35,498 nucleotides of DNA. Source: Funneliformis mosseae. Its lineage: Eukaryota; Glomeromycota; Glomeromycetes; Glomerales; Glomeraceae. Position numbers and translations under genes: made by a program. Numbering within the stretch: position 1 is the stretch's first letter; every line of letters begins with the position of its first letter. The notes beneath the pieces were generated by a model. That model did no database searches. It had not been told where the DNA came from and saw only the letters and a program-made list of their open reading frames with translations. The stretch lies in contig CAJVPP010000340.1 of the NCBI GenBank assembly GCA_910592005.1, positions 1-35,498 on the forward strand. The letters are read 5' to 3'. Below are positions 10,216 through 20,757 of the stretch, one piece after another.

Positions 10216-11391
10216 TCAATCATCCCTTTCATTTATTTCATCGGAAGAATTCTTGCCATTTCCATTATAATTGTTACCATCACCATCACCTCTGTTATTC
10301 CCATTATTCCCGTTAGGTTTTCTACCAATTCCTCCATCATCATCATCATCATCATTAATCCAAACCTCTACAGCTTTTTTTATATTATCCTGTACAATGT
10401 GAACAGCATCCATACGCTGTACGCTTTCATAAAATCTTTTAAAAAAAGAAGTTTGAGTTCCATCCTTCCATGACTCTACGTATCTTTTTGCAAGTTGATA
10501 ACCAGGTGTGAAGGCTCGTTTTATTATACGTTTTGCTGCAAATAAAAAAGATTTGCAATACATTAAGAATAACTTGAACAAAAGGAGGTAATGTAAAAAA
10601 AAATAAATAAAGTAACTACTTTCTGACTTAGTTTGTTCAAATTTTTCACCAAGGTCTATTTCAGATTCTTCTCTACAAATAAATGAAGTGTTATCTATAT
10701 ATAACACATATATATTCATTCACTAACAATACTTACGGATTATTTTGTGTCCATCCAAGTCGGTACATTTCATCATTCTTCATACCTAAGAAGAATTCGA
10801 TCATGTAAATTAAGATCATTAGAAACCATAATAAATTTTATTATTACCTTCAGTATGTTTCTGACATAATTCCAACCCTTTTATGTAATATAAATAATAT
10901 CCATCCATAAAATTTCTTGGTACCTTCAATTCAGTTTTATCTCCTTCATTTTCGGTTTTGTTATATAATACTTGAGCAACATTTTCAATTTGATGTTTCT
11001 TATGATTTAATTCTTCTTTAACTACTACTTGCTTCTTTAATAGATCATTTTTTAAATGAGCATTAATTCTTCTAAAACATAGCATGTGGCATTCCGGTAC
11101 AATAGTTTTATCGCGATTTAAATCCTTTTGTTTACACCATTGAATACAGAATTCATCCCATTTTGGTTGTGGTGGTGAAGATTCTCCATTCTCGTCCTTA
11201 TTTGGTGGTATAGTAGAAGGAAGGGTGATCGGATTTATATAAATATTTCTAAAATTTGTAAAATTCGGTAGTGTTATAGGTGGTGGTGGTGGTGGTGGTA
11301 TTGTGTCGTCTAGACTGTCATCTTCAGCGTGGGAAGGTGAAGCTGATTCTTGTTCTTCCGTTTTGTCTTGAGATTTTGAAGGAATTGTCAT
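10216..11391 (-). CDS. Unrecognised protein with a twin CX3C motif
   Basis: Exons in coding order: 10848-11391, 10737-10785, 10620-10672, 10216-10535 (321 aa from ATG 11391). An in-frame ATG at 11475 would add 28 residues, but it lies almost at the Spartan gene and the TATATA stretch would then be coding. The N-terminal third is Ser/Glu-rich with a seven-proline run from a GGT repeat (about 11279-11299). Next comes WDEFCIQWCKQ then VPECHMLCFRRI: two CX3C pairs separated by 14 residues, the spacing of small Tim-type twin CX3C hairpins. A conserved-looking helical part follows (PRNFMDGYYLYYIKGLELCQKH cut by a junction, MYRLGWTQNNP, FTPGYQLAKRYVESWKDG). The C-terminus is Asp6 plus a Gly/Asn-rich tail. 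The 84-nt intron 10536-10619 is in frame and without a stop. Function unknown; a mitochondrial intermembrane-space link is speculative. Confidence 0.75.
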
Positions 11392-11505
11392 TTTATATAT
11401 ATCAAAGAAACGATCAATGCTGATCATCAATTCTGCCAGCATCAAATACCGGTAAAACTTTGACCATCCGTCCAATCAAATTCATCTCAAATTAAAGAAT
11501 TTGTC
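11392..11505. promoter_or_regulatory. 114-bp bidirectional promoter (twin-CX3C gene / Spartan)
   Basis: Only 114 bp separate the divergent ATGs at 11391 (-) and 11506 (+). A TATATAT-type stretch lies at 11394-11402, close to the minus-strand start. Co-expression of the two genes is inferred from spacing only. Confidence 0.5.
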
Positions 11506-12931
11506 ATGGAAAACGCGCGCAATTCTAGACAGACATTGTGTGAGGAGAATACTGACGAAATTATTGCCAAAAGGTTGCAAGAGGAAGAGAAAAATGAATA
11601 TCTTTTGTTTCAAGAAGATTCAAAATCGTTAGAATTGGCACTTAAGTTGCAAGCTGAAGATTCTAAAAAAGATAATGCAGGTGAAGTAAAAATTCGTCCA
11701 AAGGTGTTGTAAATTTTATAAAGTTGTTCAATTTTCGTACTTATATAGATTCATTTACGGTTCTTGATCCATGTGATCCCAACCCTGATCTTCATGGACT
11801 TTTTCTCGCGTTTAACCAACAATACTTTTGGGGAAAATTGGATGGAGTAGAAGTTCGTTGGTCCAATAAAATGACTTTGGTACGAGCAAATCTGTTTTAA
11901 TTCTCATTAAAAACAAAAAAAACGGTGTGATTTATCATTAATAATGTGTTCTTAATTGTAAGTGTGCAGGCTTATGTGAGTATCGAAACGGTGGTTACAT
12001 TTGTATAAGAATGAGCGAACCATTATTGAAATTTCGGCCACGATCGGACATGATCGATACATTAATGCACGAGATGATCCATGCTTATCTTTTTGTGACG
12101 CGTAATATTCAAGATCGATGTAGGTACATTCATAAATATCTCTTTTTATAATTAAGATTCATATTTATTAAAAAAGATTTTTCCTATAAGCTGGACACGG
12201 TCCAGAATTTCATAGTCATATGCATCGCATTAACACTTTGGCTGGAACAAATGTAACAGTTTATCATAACTTTCGTGACGAGGTTAATTATTACAAAACA
12301 CACGTTTGGAAATGTGACGTGAGTATTTATTTATTTTTCAATTGAAAAAAAATTTGGTGTAATTATCGTAATCTGACATAAATTTTAGGGACCATGTCAG
12401 CATAAACCACCATATTATGGAATAGTTAAGCGTTCGATGAACAGGTATTTCTTTTTACTGAAATCAAATTCTTTTGTTTATAAGTTCTTTCCTAATTGCC
12501 ATTATATGCCTGAAAGAAAACCACAAAAAGCAGATTCCTGGTTTGAGAATCATCAGGCAACTTGTGGTGGCACATTCGTAAAAATATCAGAACCTTCCAA
12601 TAAGAAAGCAAAGCAAACAGAAAAGAAAGAGCATGAAGGCAAACGTAAAATGGAAAATGAAAAAAGCGAAAAGAATATGACATTAGATAAATGGATCGAT
12701 AAAAGACGAGATGAAAAAAGTTTAGTTAATAAAAGAGTACGAATCATTTTGGATGATGATGCTGAAAAGTCCTTTGCACAAATTACATCTGCCAGTGAAG
12801 CTTCATCATCCAAAATGTTGTCTACGGTGCAATGTCCAATTTGTGGGAACAATTCAATTAAAGCAGATGAGATTAACGAACACATCGATTTGTGTATTTG
12901 GATGTCAGAACAATCAAAGAGCGAGAAATAA
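11506..12931 (+). CDS. SPRTN: Spartan (SprT-like DNA-protein-crosslink metalloprotease)
   Basis: Nuclear zinc protease that degrades proteins crosslinked to DNA during replication. Exons: 11506-11680, 11749-11879, 11963-12119, 12191-12318, 12389-12444, 12517-12931 (353 aa). The N-terminus has two ubiquitin-binding (MIU-like) segments (AKRLQEEE, LALKLQAED). The SprT domain shows FNQQYFWGKLDGVEVRWS, KMTLCAGLC, IRMSEPLLKFRPR, the HExxH site H138-EMI-H142 and the third ligand in GHGPEFHSHMHRIN (His157). The zinc-binding subdomain has WKCDGPCQHKPPYYGIVKRSMNR, WFENHQATCGGTFVKI. The C-terminus is a UBZ4 ubiquitin-binding finger (C322-x2-C325-x12-H338-x3-C342). The last acceptor (AAAG at 12513-12516) is chosen because it restores the NR-x-P..W spacing of the family. 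That 72-nt intron is in frame and stop-free. The protein is shorter than animal SPRTN in the linker. No clear PIP box or SHP box was seen. Confidence 0.95.
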
Positions 12932-12969
12932 CTTTCCAATAAGAAAGTCATGCATTTTATTTTTCTTTT

Positions 12970-13690
12970 CTATACAAATAATTCATCCAAATCCAATGGA
13001 ACGACTTTTCCATCTTCAGTAGTTAAAGTGAATTTTATAACTTTCCATTTACGGTCTTGTACATCTCGGATAGAATGAAAATGAATAATTCCTTTTCCTA
13101 GTGTAATTGAATTTTATCAATTATAAATTACAAAATTAATATTAATTCTAATAAGAGTTCAAAATTTTTTTTTTTTTATATATATATATACCTTTATCAC
13201 CTTTGACGGTGTATTGAAAATTTATTTGACCTTTTAAATGATTAATGTTTCCTTTAATCCAAGGAAAACTAGAAACGAAATTGATATTTTTTCCTAATAA
13301 CTCTATAGCTTTAGGATGGTATTTTAAATTGAATAGACTTCCTTGTACAATACTACTATTCAGCCGTTGATAATTAAATGAAGCAATTATAGCACCAATC
13401 CAAAAGCCAACACCTATTATCCCAAAAATGATGTATTGACCAGTTTTATTTTTAAGTTCCGGTAAAGGTCTTTGTGATGCTTGTGCTTTTTTGACTTTGG
13501 TGGTTGTATTTATCGTTGTAGTGGAATAAAACGAAGAGGGAAAAGAAATTCTTAAAGCCTTTGAATGTATTATCAAATTGGATTGATTTAAATTACGCGT
13601 TCCATAAGTTAAGCATTGCGAAGATTTAATAGATTTGATTAATTTTTGAGAACCAAGAATTGATGATGATAAACGTGTTTTGCAAAACAT
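12970..13690 (-). CDS. COA1: Cytochrome oxidase assembly factor Coa1 family
   Basis: Exons 13192-13690 and 12970-13097 give 208 aa. The N-terminus (MFCKTRLSSSILGSQKLIKS) is a basic, serine-rich mitochondrial presequence. One membrane helix follows at about residues 86-105 (YIIFGIIGVGFWIGAIIASF). The C-terminal domain has the Coa1/Tim21-type pattern: YHPKAIELLGKNI, INFQYTVKGDKGKGIIHFHS, WKVIKFTLTTEDGKVVPLDL. Coa1 is an inner-membrane factor for early assembly of cytochrome c oxidase subunit 1. Tim21, a related fold in the import machinery, is the main alternative, but VKGDKGKG and the short C-terminus favour Coa1. The gene is tail-to-tail with Spartan, with 38 bp between stop codons, and head-to-head with the Rsc58-like gene. 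An A-rich leader (T-rich on the plus strand, 13694-13730) directly precedes the ATG. Confidence 0.85.
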
Positions 13691-13933
13691 TTTTCATTTT
13701 TTTTTTTTTTTTCAATTTTTTTTTTTTTTGGAATGTCAAATAGTGACAAATCACGTGAAACGTTGACTAGACTATATTTAGTACCATAAAAATTTTTGCA
13801 CGTTGGTCGTTCATAGTTTGAGGATAGATTGAATTTCATATCGTTAAAAAACTTTTTTTGCTATCCATTTTTTTTTTTTTTTTTTTGATCCTTTACGGTT
13901 AGAAATAAATCACATAACCTTTTAATAACAATA
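13691..13933. promoter_or_regulatory. Bidirectional promoter with TCACGTGA (Coa1 / Rsc58-like gene)
   Basis: 243 bp between divergent ATGs at 13690 (-) and 13934 (+). It contains a perfect TCACGTGA at 13751-13758, 61 bp from the Coa1 start, and three poly-T tracts. Shared control is inferred. Confidence 0.5.
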
Positions 13934-16900
13934 ATGGTAAAAAGGCAACATAAAACTAGCTCTTGTAAGTGTGAATATTTCAGAGGTTATCAAAGAAAGG
14001 TCAAGTTCAAAATCATTTCGATACGTAATCTAATCTAATATGCGTTGCGCGTCAATGCGATAAATAGCTTCAACATCTGCCCAAATACGAAAACCTGCAG
14101 TTACCACACGCTCAAAAAGTAATCAAAAGATCGAATTGGTTAATTCTATTGAGCAACAAAAAAAAATCGCGTTTGATATGAAACGAAAGCGGAAATCGGC
14201 CGCCGAGGTTATTACACCCGAAGAAAATGATGAAATTGATAGACGATCACCACCATCCAATTCAAATAATACAAAAAATTCGGAAGATAAAGTATCTGTT
14301 TTGAGTCCGCCGAAACGAGCGAAACTTTTAACAAGAGTTGGACATAATGATGGTCAATCCAATGTTGATAATAATGAATTAAAGCGGGAGAGTGAAATGA
14401 TTGAAGATAGTGCTCAACAAAATAATGATCACGATAAACCCTTGCGAAGAAGCGTTGATAAATCAAGTACTAATAATAAGAAGGAGAATGATGACAAAAC
14501 AACTAAAGATATCGAAAAAGATGAAAATAAAAACAACGAAAAAGGAGTTATTCAATCTAATGATGAAATCATTCAGGATATCAATACGATTACTGAAAGT
14601 TTTAAGGACGTTGTAGAAATCAGAGGAACACAAATGGTAATCGGAAATTTTGTAGTAGAATATGATCAATATCAGGAATTTATGACGCTGTTGAATCAAT
14701 TAGTGGACATTTTAGAAACGTAAAATAATTAAATTTGAATGGAATGTTTTAATTCCTAGCTCCCTTTTTTCACTTTTCAAAATTTTTTTTTTTCCTTTTC
14801 CTTCACAGGTATGATTCCGAGAAAGTTTTGCAAAGCGCAAAGAAAATAGGGAGCAAGGGAAATAATTCAGGTCAAGTTTTAAATTTAACGCTCTTTCGAG
14901 CTAAAATTACTAAGCGTTCATACAAAAGTTTGAATGAATTCCAGGTATATACATTTTTTATTCTCATTTTTTTTTTGTGAACGTGAGCTTACTAAAAATT
15001 TTCTCAATAGGATGATTTTATTTGTACATGCAACGACGTCATAAATGCTGCTGATCCTAAAATGCACAATGCTGCTGCTCAACTTCTTAAATTTGGGTCT
15101 CGATTATTTGAACAAGCTTACAAAAAATTGCCAAGAAGTATACGACAACTTGATGTTCATGATAAAAATTCGGTTGCAGTAAAAAGTACATGTTAGTATC
15201 GCTACTTTATCTTTTTATGATTCATAATTTGAAAATTAATAACCTTTCAAATAATAAAAAAAAAAAAAATAGTTACAAAAAATGTGCAAAAGATTGCACT
15301 TGTTCAGCCAACTTCGGACGGTCATGTATTTTCAAGTGGTGCGGTCAAACAACTTCCACAACAAAACGGAAAAAAGGATGCCATTAAATTAGGTAATTAT
15401 AACAGATTCGTACAAAATTAACTCTTTAGAAGTTTGGAATCAAACATTACTCGCAAATGGAATATTCAATAATTGTTTTCTTATTTTAATGTTTGTTTCG
15501 ATTTACCTAAAGTCGGTGATTTGCAGGATATAGCAATTGTATCTTTGCAATCCATGGACAAACAAGAAATTCCGACATTTGGTTCGATTCTTCCAAAGAA
15601 GAGAGAGAATTCTAAGTTCTTACAACCTGAAGAACGTAATGTTCCTGGAAGTTAGTATTTTATCAAGACCTTCGACTAGGCGATTTATTTTTATATTTTG
15701 TTCGAAAAACAGATTAAATATATTGATACGTTACATTTAATATCCAGTTAAATTCCATAGGTATAAGGCATATGCATCATTCGCACCAATTTATGATTCA
15801 AGTGACGCAACGTTATCTTATGAAGATACAATGTTGGCGCGTACTTATAAAAAACATAAGCGAGTCTCTAAAAGGATTAATAAGTTGGATTTAAGTGAAG
15901 AGGGGCAGGTAGAAAAAAAATCATCATCTAACGTAGAGACGACTTCGGTAGGAGTGTCAGCCGAGCAGTATAATTCAGGAAATGGCAATAACGTAGAAAA
16001 CAGCGATAAGGACAAATTTTTTGAAGACATTGATGTAGATTTATTATATAAAAGTATTAAACGTACACAACAAAATGAGATTGATGAGATGTTAGACGAA
16101 CATGCGGAAATCTTTAGAAAAGTACGATCAATGCAAGAGAAAAGATTGATTAAATCGAGTCAAATCTCTGCAAAAGAAAGAAAATATGGTATGAGGATTT
16201 ATTTTATTTGTTATCCTTTTCGGATTTTTATTTTAAAATATTTAATTATTAATAATCATTTGATACTTTTTATAATAGTATATAAGTTGCAAAAGCAACT
16301 TGCTAATTTGATATCAAAAGTATCGCCTTCTGATATCGTCTCATTCAGTGCTGTCGAAAATGCTATGGATAATTTATTAATAAAGGAAAGGTCCTTTAAA
16401 GGTGTGCTACCACCTAATAAATCTTTTGCACATCCTACCAACGAAGTTTCTCGTGATGTGTTCGGTAATTTGTCTAGAAAAGAAATATCATCAGTAGATA
16501 GGAATAATACATATGCGAGAAATATGAATTCCAAGGACACATTGCCCCAGGGTTCATTAGCAGGGCCGTCATCAGTAACAAATTCAGCATCTCGTCAGCA
16601 ATCAATGCCGTCACAATCATTACATCATCCTACTCCACATCAGTTACCATTACCGATGTCAGCATCAATGCCTTATACCCAATCTTCACGTGCGACAGCC
16701 TCCCAAGTTCCAATGCGAATGCAATATGGAGCATCTCAAGGCACGAGTACTCAAATGCATGCTAATTATCAAATGACTTATTCAAGGCCATTACCAACAC
16801 AATCGCAAGTTCCAACTTACTATCCTTCGCAACCTTCGCAACCTTCGCAACGTTACCCTTATGGATATCCTTATTATCCGCAATATGGTTATTCAATGGG

Positions 16901-16937
16901 TCATTCGTCTTGGCAACAAAGACCAAGTTATTATTGA
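13934..16937 (+). CDS. Bromodomain-like chromatin protein, candidate RSC58 subunit
   Basis: Exons: 13934-13964, 14101-14719, 14809-14944, 15011-15191, 15273-15392, 15513-15650, 15748-16188, 16279-16937 (774 aa, all phases consistent). The short first exon (MVKRQHKTSS) is inferred from ATG, a GTAAGT donor and an in-phase CTGCAG acceptor, because the second exon's frame has no ATG before 14178. The N-terminal part is basic and acidic low complexity (MKRKRKSAAE, SPPKRAKLL), nuclear in style. A divergent bromodomain-like helical segment spans about residues 200-330 (KSLNEFQDDFICTCNDVINAAD, interrupted by a junction). Next come IPTFGSILPKKR and a YKAYASFAPIYDSSDATLS stretch resembling fungal Rsc58, a subunit of the RSC chromatin remodeller. 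The C-terminus is Ser/Gln/Pro/Tyr-rich, with three perfect CCTTCGCAA repeats (16824-16850). The 90-nt intron 16189-16278 is in frame and stop-free. Gene certain, family moderate. Confidence 0.75.
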
Positions 16938-17203
16938 CAAGGGAATGCATTGTGTAGTGAGCAAATGAATTATTTTGAAGGAATTTAATTTTCCCTTTTT
17001 TTTTTGTATTTAGAAAAGATTTGGTTAATGTAAATATAAAATTTTAGGGATTAACTTTAGGACTTCGATATATACATACACACATATATATATATCGATA
17101 TTGATGAAGGCAAAATTATAAATAAGTAAAGTTATTGAACTTTTTAGCATTTAAAGATTTTTATTTCATCACGACAAACTTTTAGACAAACAAATTCACT
17201 GAA
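16938..17203. other. Convergent 3' intergenic region
   Basis: 266 bp between the stops of the Rsc58-like gene (+) and Rrn7 (-), with a TA/CA dinucleotide tract (about 17068-17097). No other structure was seen. Confidence 0.4.
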
Positions 17204-20150
17204 TTAAATGTTACAAAATTTTTTTTCAATGGCTTGTAATAAATCAACTTCAACTTTCATAATATGTTTTTGTAATTCGTCAATAGTTTCACCAATCATA
17301 TTAGAAGCAAAAATCAAAACTCTTTCATAATCTTCGTGATAATCCCCGATTAATTCAACATTCCTATCATACTTGTATCTTTGTGAAATAGTAGGAATTT
17401 GATAAGCAGTATACTTCTCTCCAAATAATAATTTTTGATCAGGACTTTCGGGTTTTTTAAATAAAAAAGTTGAATACCTACGACGCAAAATATCCAAAGG
17501 ATCCGGGAATTTACCGTAATTTTCTCCCCCATGCGTAGAAGGATGATTATTATTCTGATCTGATAATATTGATTGATTATATTCATTATGATTAAAATCC
17601 GCCGTTTCATATAATAATTTTAATTCATCCTCGATAGGTTTAAATGAAGTAATCGTTTCCGATACTTTATTTGATTCATTTATAATTTTCAATCGTAACA
17701 ATTTTGATATTTCTTTATCTTCTAACCTTTCAATTACTTTAAGCTTTCCTGAAGGAGTTGATCTCTTTTTCTCTTGAAAACGTGAATCTAAACCTAATTC
17801 GACTTCCTTTAATTTGATTTCTTGTACGATTGTTTCATTAAGTGTCTTAAACGGTTTTGATCTTTCATCAATCTCTTTTTTATTTTTTTTTTTGAGAATT
17901 CATTAATTTTTTTTTTATTGTAATAAAGAATTGTATGAGTAAAGGTTTTTGCATACCTGTATATATTTGATCGATACGTAATGATCCTTTAGACGATCGA
18001 TTCCTATTACCTAATAACTTGGCACAATGTTTAATGTACTGATCTGGATTGATGTTCATCCATTCTTTTATATCACTTTTTAATCAAACAGAAAAAATGA
18101 AAAGAAAAAGTTAAAAGGTATTTCTAAAAAAATATTTTTATATATGCAGTCAGTACTCGATATAACGGATCCTCCCCCGGTTTATTATAAAGGTTTTTGA
18201 AAAAAATCGTTTAACAAAATTTATAAATTTGATATAACGATTTTTATATGTTTTAATATGGAACAAAAAATTTTAAAAAAAAATCGTTTTAAACGAGAAT
18301 TCATTAAGTGATCGTTTATATCAAGAGTTCGTTATAACGAGTTCTGACTGTATGTAAAAAAGGTATTTATGATAAACTATTGAAAGCGTTTTAAAAATGC
18401 TTACGATGCATCAGCAGGAATTTCTTTTTTAAATAATGCTTCTCTCATGTCACTTAAAGCTTTTATCCAATCTTCAAATGAAGGGAAATGTTTAGTAAAT
18501 TGATCGTTCTCCCCTGGAAATCTAATAAAGAATTATTGGGAACTGATGATGTAGGATAACGATAAACGAAATTCTTTTTAAAATGAAATACCTTCTACGT
18601 TCATCCAAACCATAAATCATTTTAGCAGTAATGATAACAATTGCCATTAATAACGTAGGGGGTCGATAATTATTATATTTATTATGATTAAAATCATGAA
18701 AAAGGTTTAAATTAATTATTTGTGCAATGTCCTTAGACATAACATAAAGTTCCACTAGGTATTAAAAGTCAATTTATTAACATCTAATGCAAAAAAAACG
18801 TGAAAAAAAAATCTCTCTTTTTGTATTTTAATACCTGGTAACATTAAATCTCTAACGTATCGATAAATTATGGGTGGGGCGTTAATCTCCGGCAAACGTA
18901 TTCCATATTCAACTTTATAAAATAAATGAAATCTCGTTTCCAAGTCAAATAGCACCTCGCACTTAACCAAAACCTAAGAAAAATTTTAATATAATTCATT
19001 TGAATCATTTGTAAAATTTTTCCGAAAAATTTGAATGAAAGACAAACCTTGGGTTCAAATTTATTGATCCGTCTTCCAAGATGTAATTTTATATTATCAG
19101 GCAAATATTGACGTGCTGAAAGAAATGGTAAAGTGCCATCATATATCCACCTAAATAAAATAAATGTCGTCAGCATCTACCTTTGGATATGATTCACATA
19201 TAAATTACAACAATTCAATTACCTATGAATATCACCAATTAATATAGGTAATCTCAACCATAAACATCCAATATGTAAAATAACCAAAAGGTATTGTAAT
19301 TTTAACAAACATTTTATATCTTTAGTAAAGCTAACAGCTTTTCTTTTGTTTTGTCCCTTTGTTGTAGTATCATCATCAAATTCATCATATTCATCATCTG
19401 ATGAACTTTGCGGGAGTTCAAACAATAATTCAATATTATCTTCTTCATATTGATCTCTTCTCTCCTCTCCTTGTATGTTTGAAGGGCCACCACCTTCACC
19501 TTCATCAATGTCCATAGATTCACGATTTTTTCTGATTTCATCGATACCATTGAATTTATTAACATACATTATCCAGAAATGTTTGCAAACGTTCTATAAA
19601 GCATACCAATTAATTAAAGTTTTAGAATGAATTAAGACCAATAGGAAAGTTAACTAACTTCGAGTTGTGGAGTAACTCCCATGTCTTTAATCATTATTTG
19701 TATATGATGCCTAAGTATAAATTGCATTGCAACAAATTCGATCCAAAGCAAATCTTTTTGATTATGATACGCGTATCTTTCCTCTATTGATTATTCATAT
19801 CGAAAGGTAGAGAGAAAAAAAAATTTTTTTTCTTTAATCACTCGAATAAAATTGAAAAATTCCTTCCTTAATGAAAGTTTACCCTTAATAGCCGCCTTTT
19901 CCTTATTTCCTTTTTTACGCCTATTTACTCCTCCTTGACCGTGAAATTCACTTTCTTGTACTGTGTAGCTCTTAAATAGGCAAATATTAATAATCATGAT
20001 AAATAATTTTTTAAATAACCCAAATCCTTCCACAAAACTCTGTATTTTGAAACATACCTCACGTTGGTGTCCAAATTGACACACCAAACCTCCCAACCCA
20101 TCAGGAAACCACTTTCGGGATTTACAAACAAGACATTCTTCTCCTTTCAT
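17204..20150 (-). CDS. RRN7: RNA polymerase I initiation factor Rrn7/TAF1B
   Basis: TFIIB-like core-factor subunit that recruits RNA polymerase I to the rDNA promoter. Exons in coding order: 20058-20150, 19883-19970, 19659-19783, 19223-19593, 19048-19150, 18835-18973, 18592-18754, 18405-18521, 17957-18075, 17204-17874 (662 aa). The N-terminal zinc ribbon is CLVCKSRKWFPDGLGGLVCQ then FGHQRE, with Cys/Cys/Cys/His ligands at the family positions. The cyclin-like part contains DLLWIEFVAMQFILRHHIQ, RWIYDGTLPFLSARQYLP and RPPTLLMAIVIITAKMIYGLDE. An acidic serine insert (SSSDDEYDEFDDD) lies in exon 4, which is common in TAF1B proteins. The C-terminus is long, charged and less conserved. Intron 8 (18076-18404, 329 nt) is swollen by a MITE. 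Intron 1 (87 nt) is in frame and stop-free. The last acceptor (AAAAAAG before AGATTGATG) is the least certain junction. Confidence 0.88.
18147..18350. mobile_element. pogo/Tigger-like MITE inside an Rrn7 intron
   Basis: The ends are inverted repeats: left CAGTCAGTACTCGATATAAC, right (reverse complement) CAGTCAGAACTCGTTATAAC, 18 of 20 identical. The right end is followed by TA; the left flank is TG, a likely decayed TA target duplication. The body is about 204 bp, A+T-rich and non-coding, so a non-autonomous element. CAGT ends with CTCGNTATAAC are typical of pogo/Tigger elements (family knowledge). It lies wholly between splice sites 18075 and 18405, so it should be removed with the intron. 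Confidence 0.8.
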
Positions 20151-20757
20151 AGTTATAATGCAATAATAGTTACTTTATTCATATATTTAAAGACAAATTA
20201 ATATTGGATATTACTTGTTAAATTGTATGATCGAAATGATGATTTATTAAGAAATAGGACACGTAATTTGATGGATTGTTTCCAAAAAAAGGTGAAAAAA
20301 AATCGAAAAATCACGAGGTCAAATCCCCGATTCAATGATTTTTTTTACATTTGAACTTTTTTTAGGAAATATAATTAATATTCTCCATTTGCGTGCCGAA
20401 TCGGCTATGTATATTATATAAAGCCAGATTCGGTGATTGAATAGGAGGTATGGCAATTAAATGGTACATGTACATGATAAGAAACACGATTTCTCCCCAA
20501 AAATAATATTACATTTTGAACTTTAATTAGTTGATACATTGAAAAAGAAGGTAATAAATTTTTTTTTCAAAAAAAAAAAAACAAAACATCTAAATCTCAA
20601 AATTATTAAATAGCGTATGTTATAATATCTACAAAAAAAAAGTCTAGTTTTTTGGTTTTTGTTTTTTTTTTTTTTCTTTTTGATGAAATAAAAATGATAG
20701 TTCGAACATTAAAAAAAAAATTTATATTACTTTTTTACATCGTCTAATTATAATGAA
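20151..20757. other. Upstream region of Rrn7 / downstream of SLC41
   Basis: 607 bp with no supported frame. It includes the inverted repeat at 20396-20433 and long T/A tracts at about 20550-20582 and 20630-20680. The Rrn7 promoter should lie near 20150-20450. Confidence 0.4.
20396..20433. repeat. G+C-rich imperfect hairpin
   Basis: CCGAATCGGCT (20396-20406) and AGCCAGATTCGG (20422-20433) are reverse complements apart from one extra base, around a 15-nt A+T loop. They form a stable stem about 245 bp upstream of the Rrn7 start. It could be an element end, a folded leader or a binding site. Confidence 0.5.

Noticed and set aside
12517..12560. Unspliced reading of the last Spartan intron as coding sequence
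   Set aside because: It is open, but removal of 72 nt restores the family spacing between NR and the WF/WW motif exactly, so splicing is the better model.
15531..15650. Acceptor TTTGCAG at 15525-15531 for exon 6 of the Rsc58-like gene
   Set aside because: It shifts the frame and destroys the sensible sequence; the AAAG acceptor at 15512 keeps phase and adds VGDLQ.
20320..20345. B-box-like string GAGGTCAAATCCCC followed by a T run
   Set aside because: No D arm or anticodon arm upstream, so not a tRNA.
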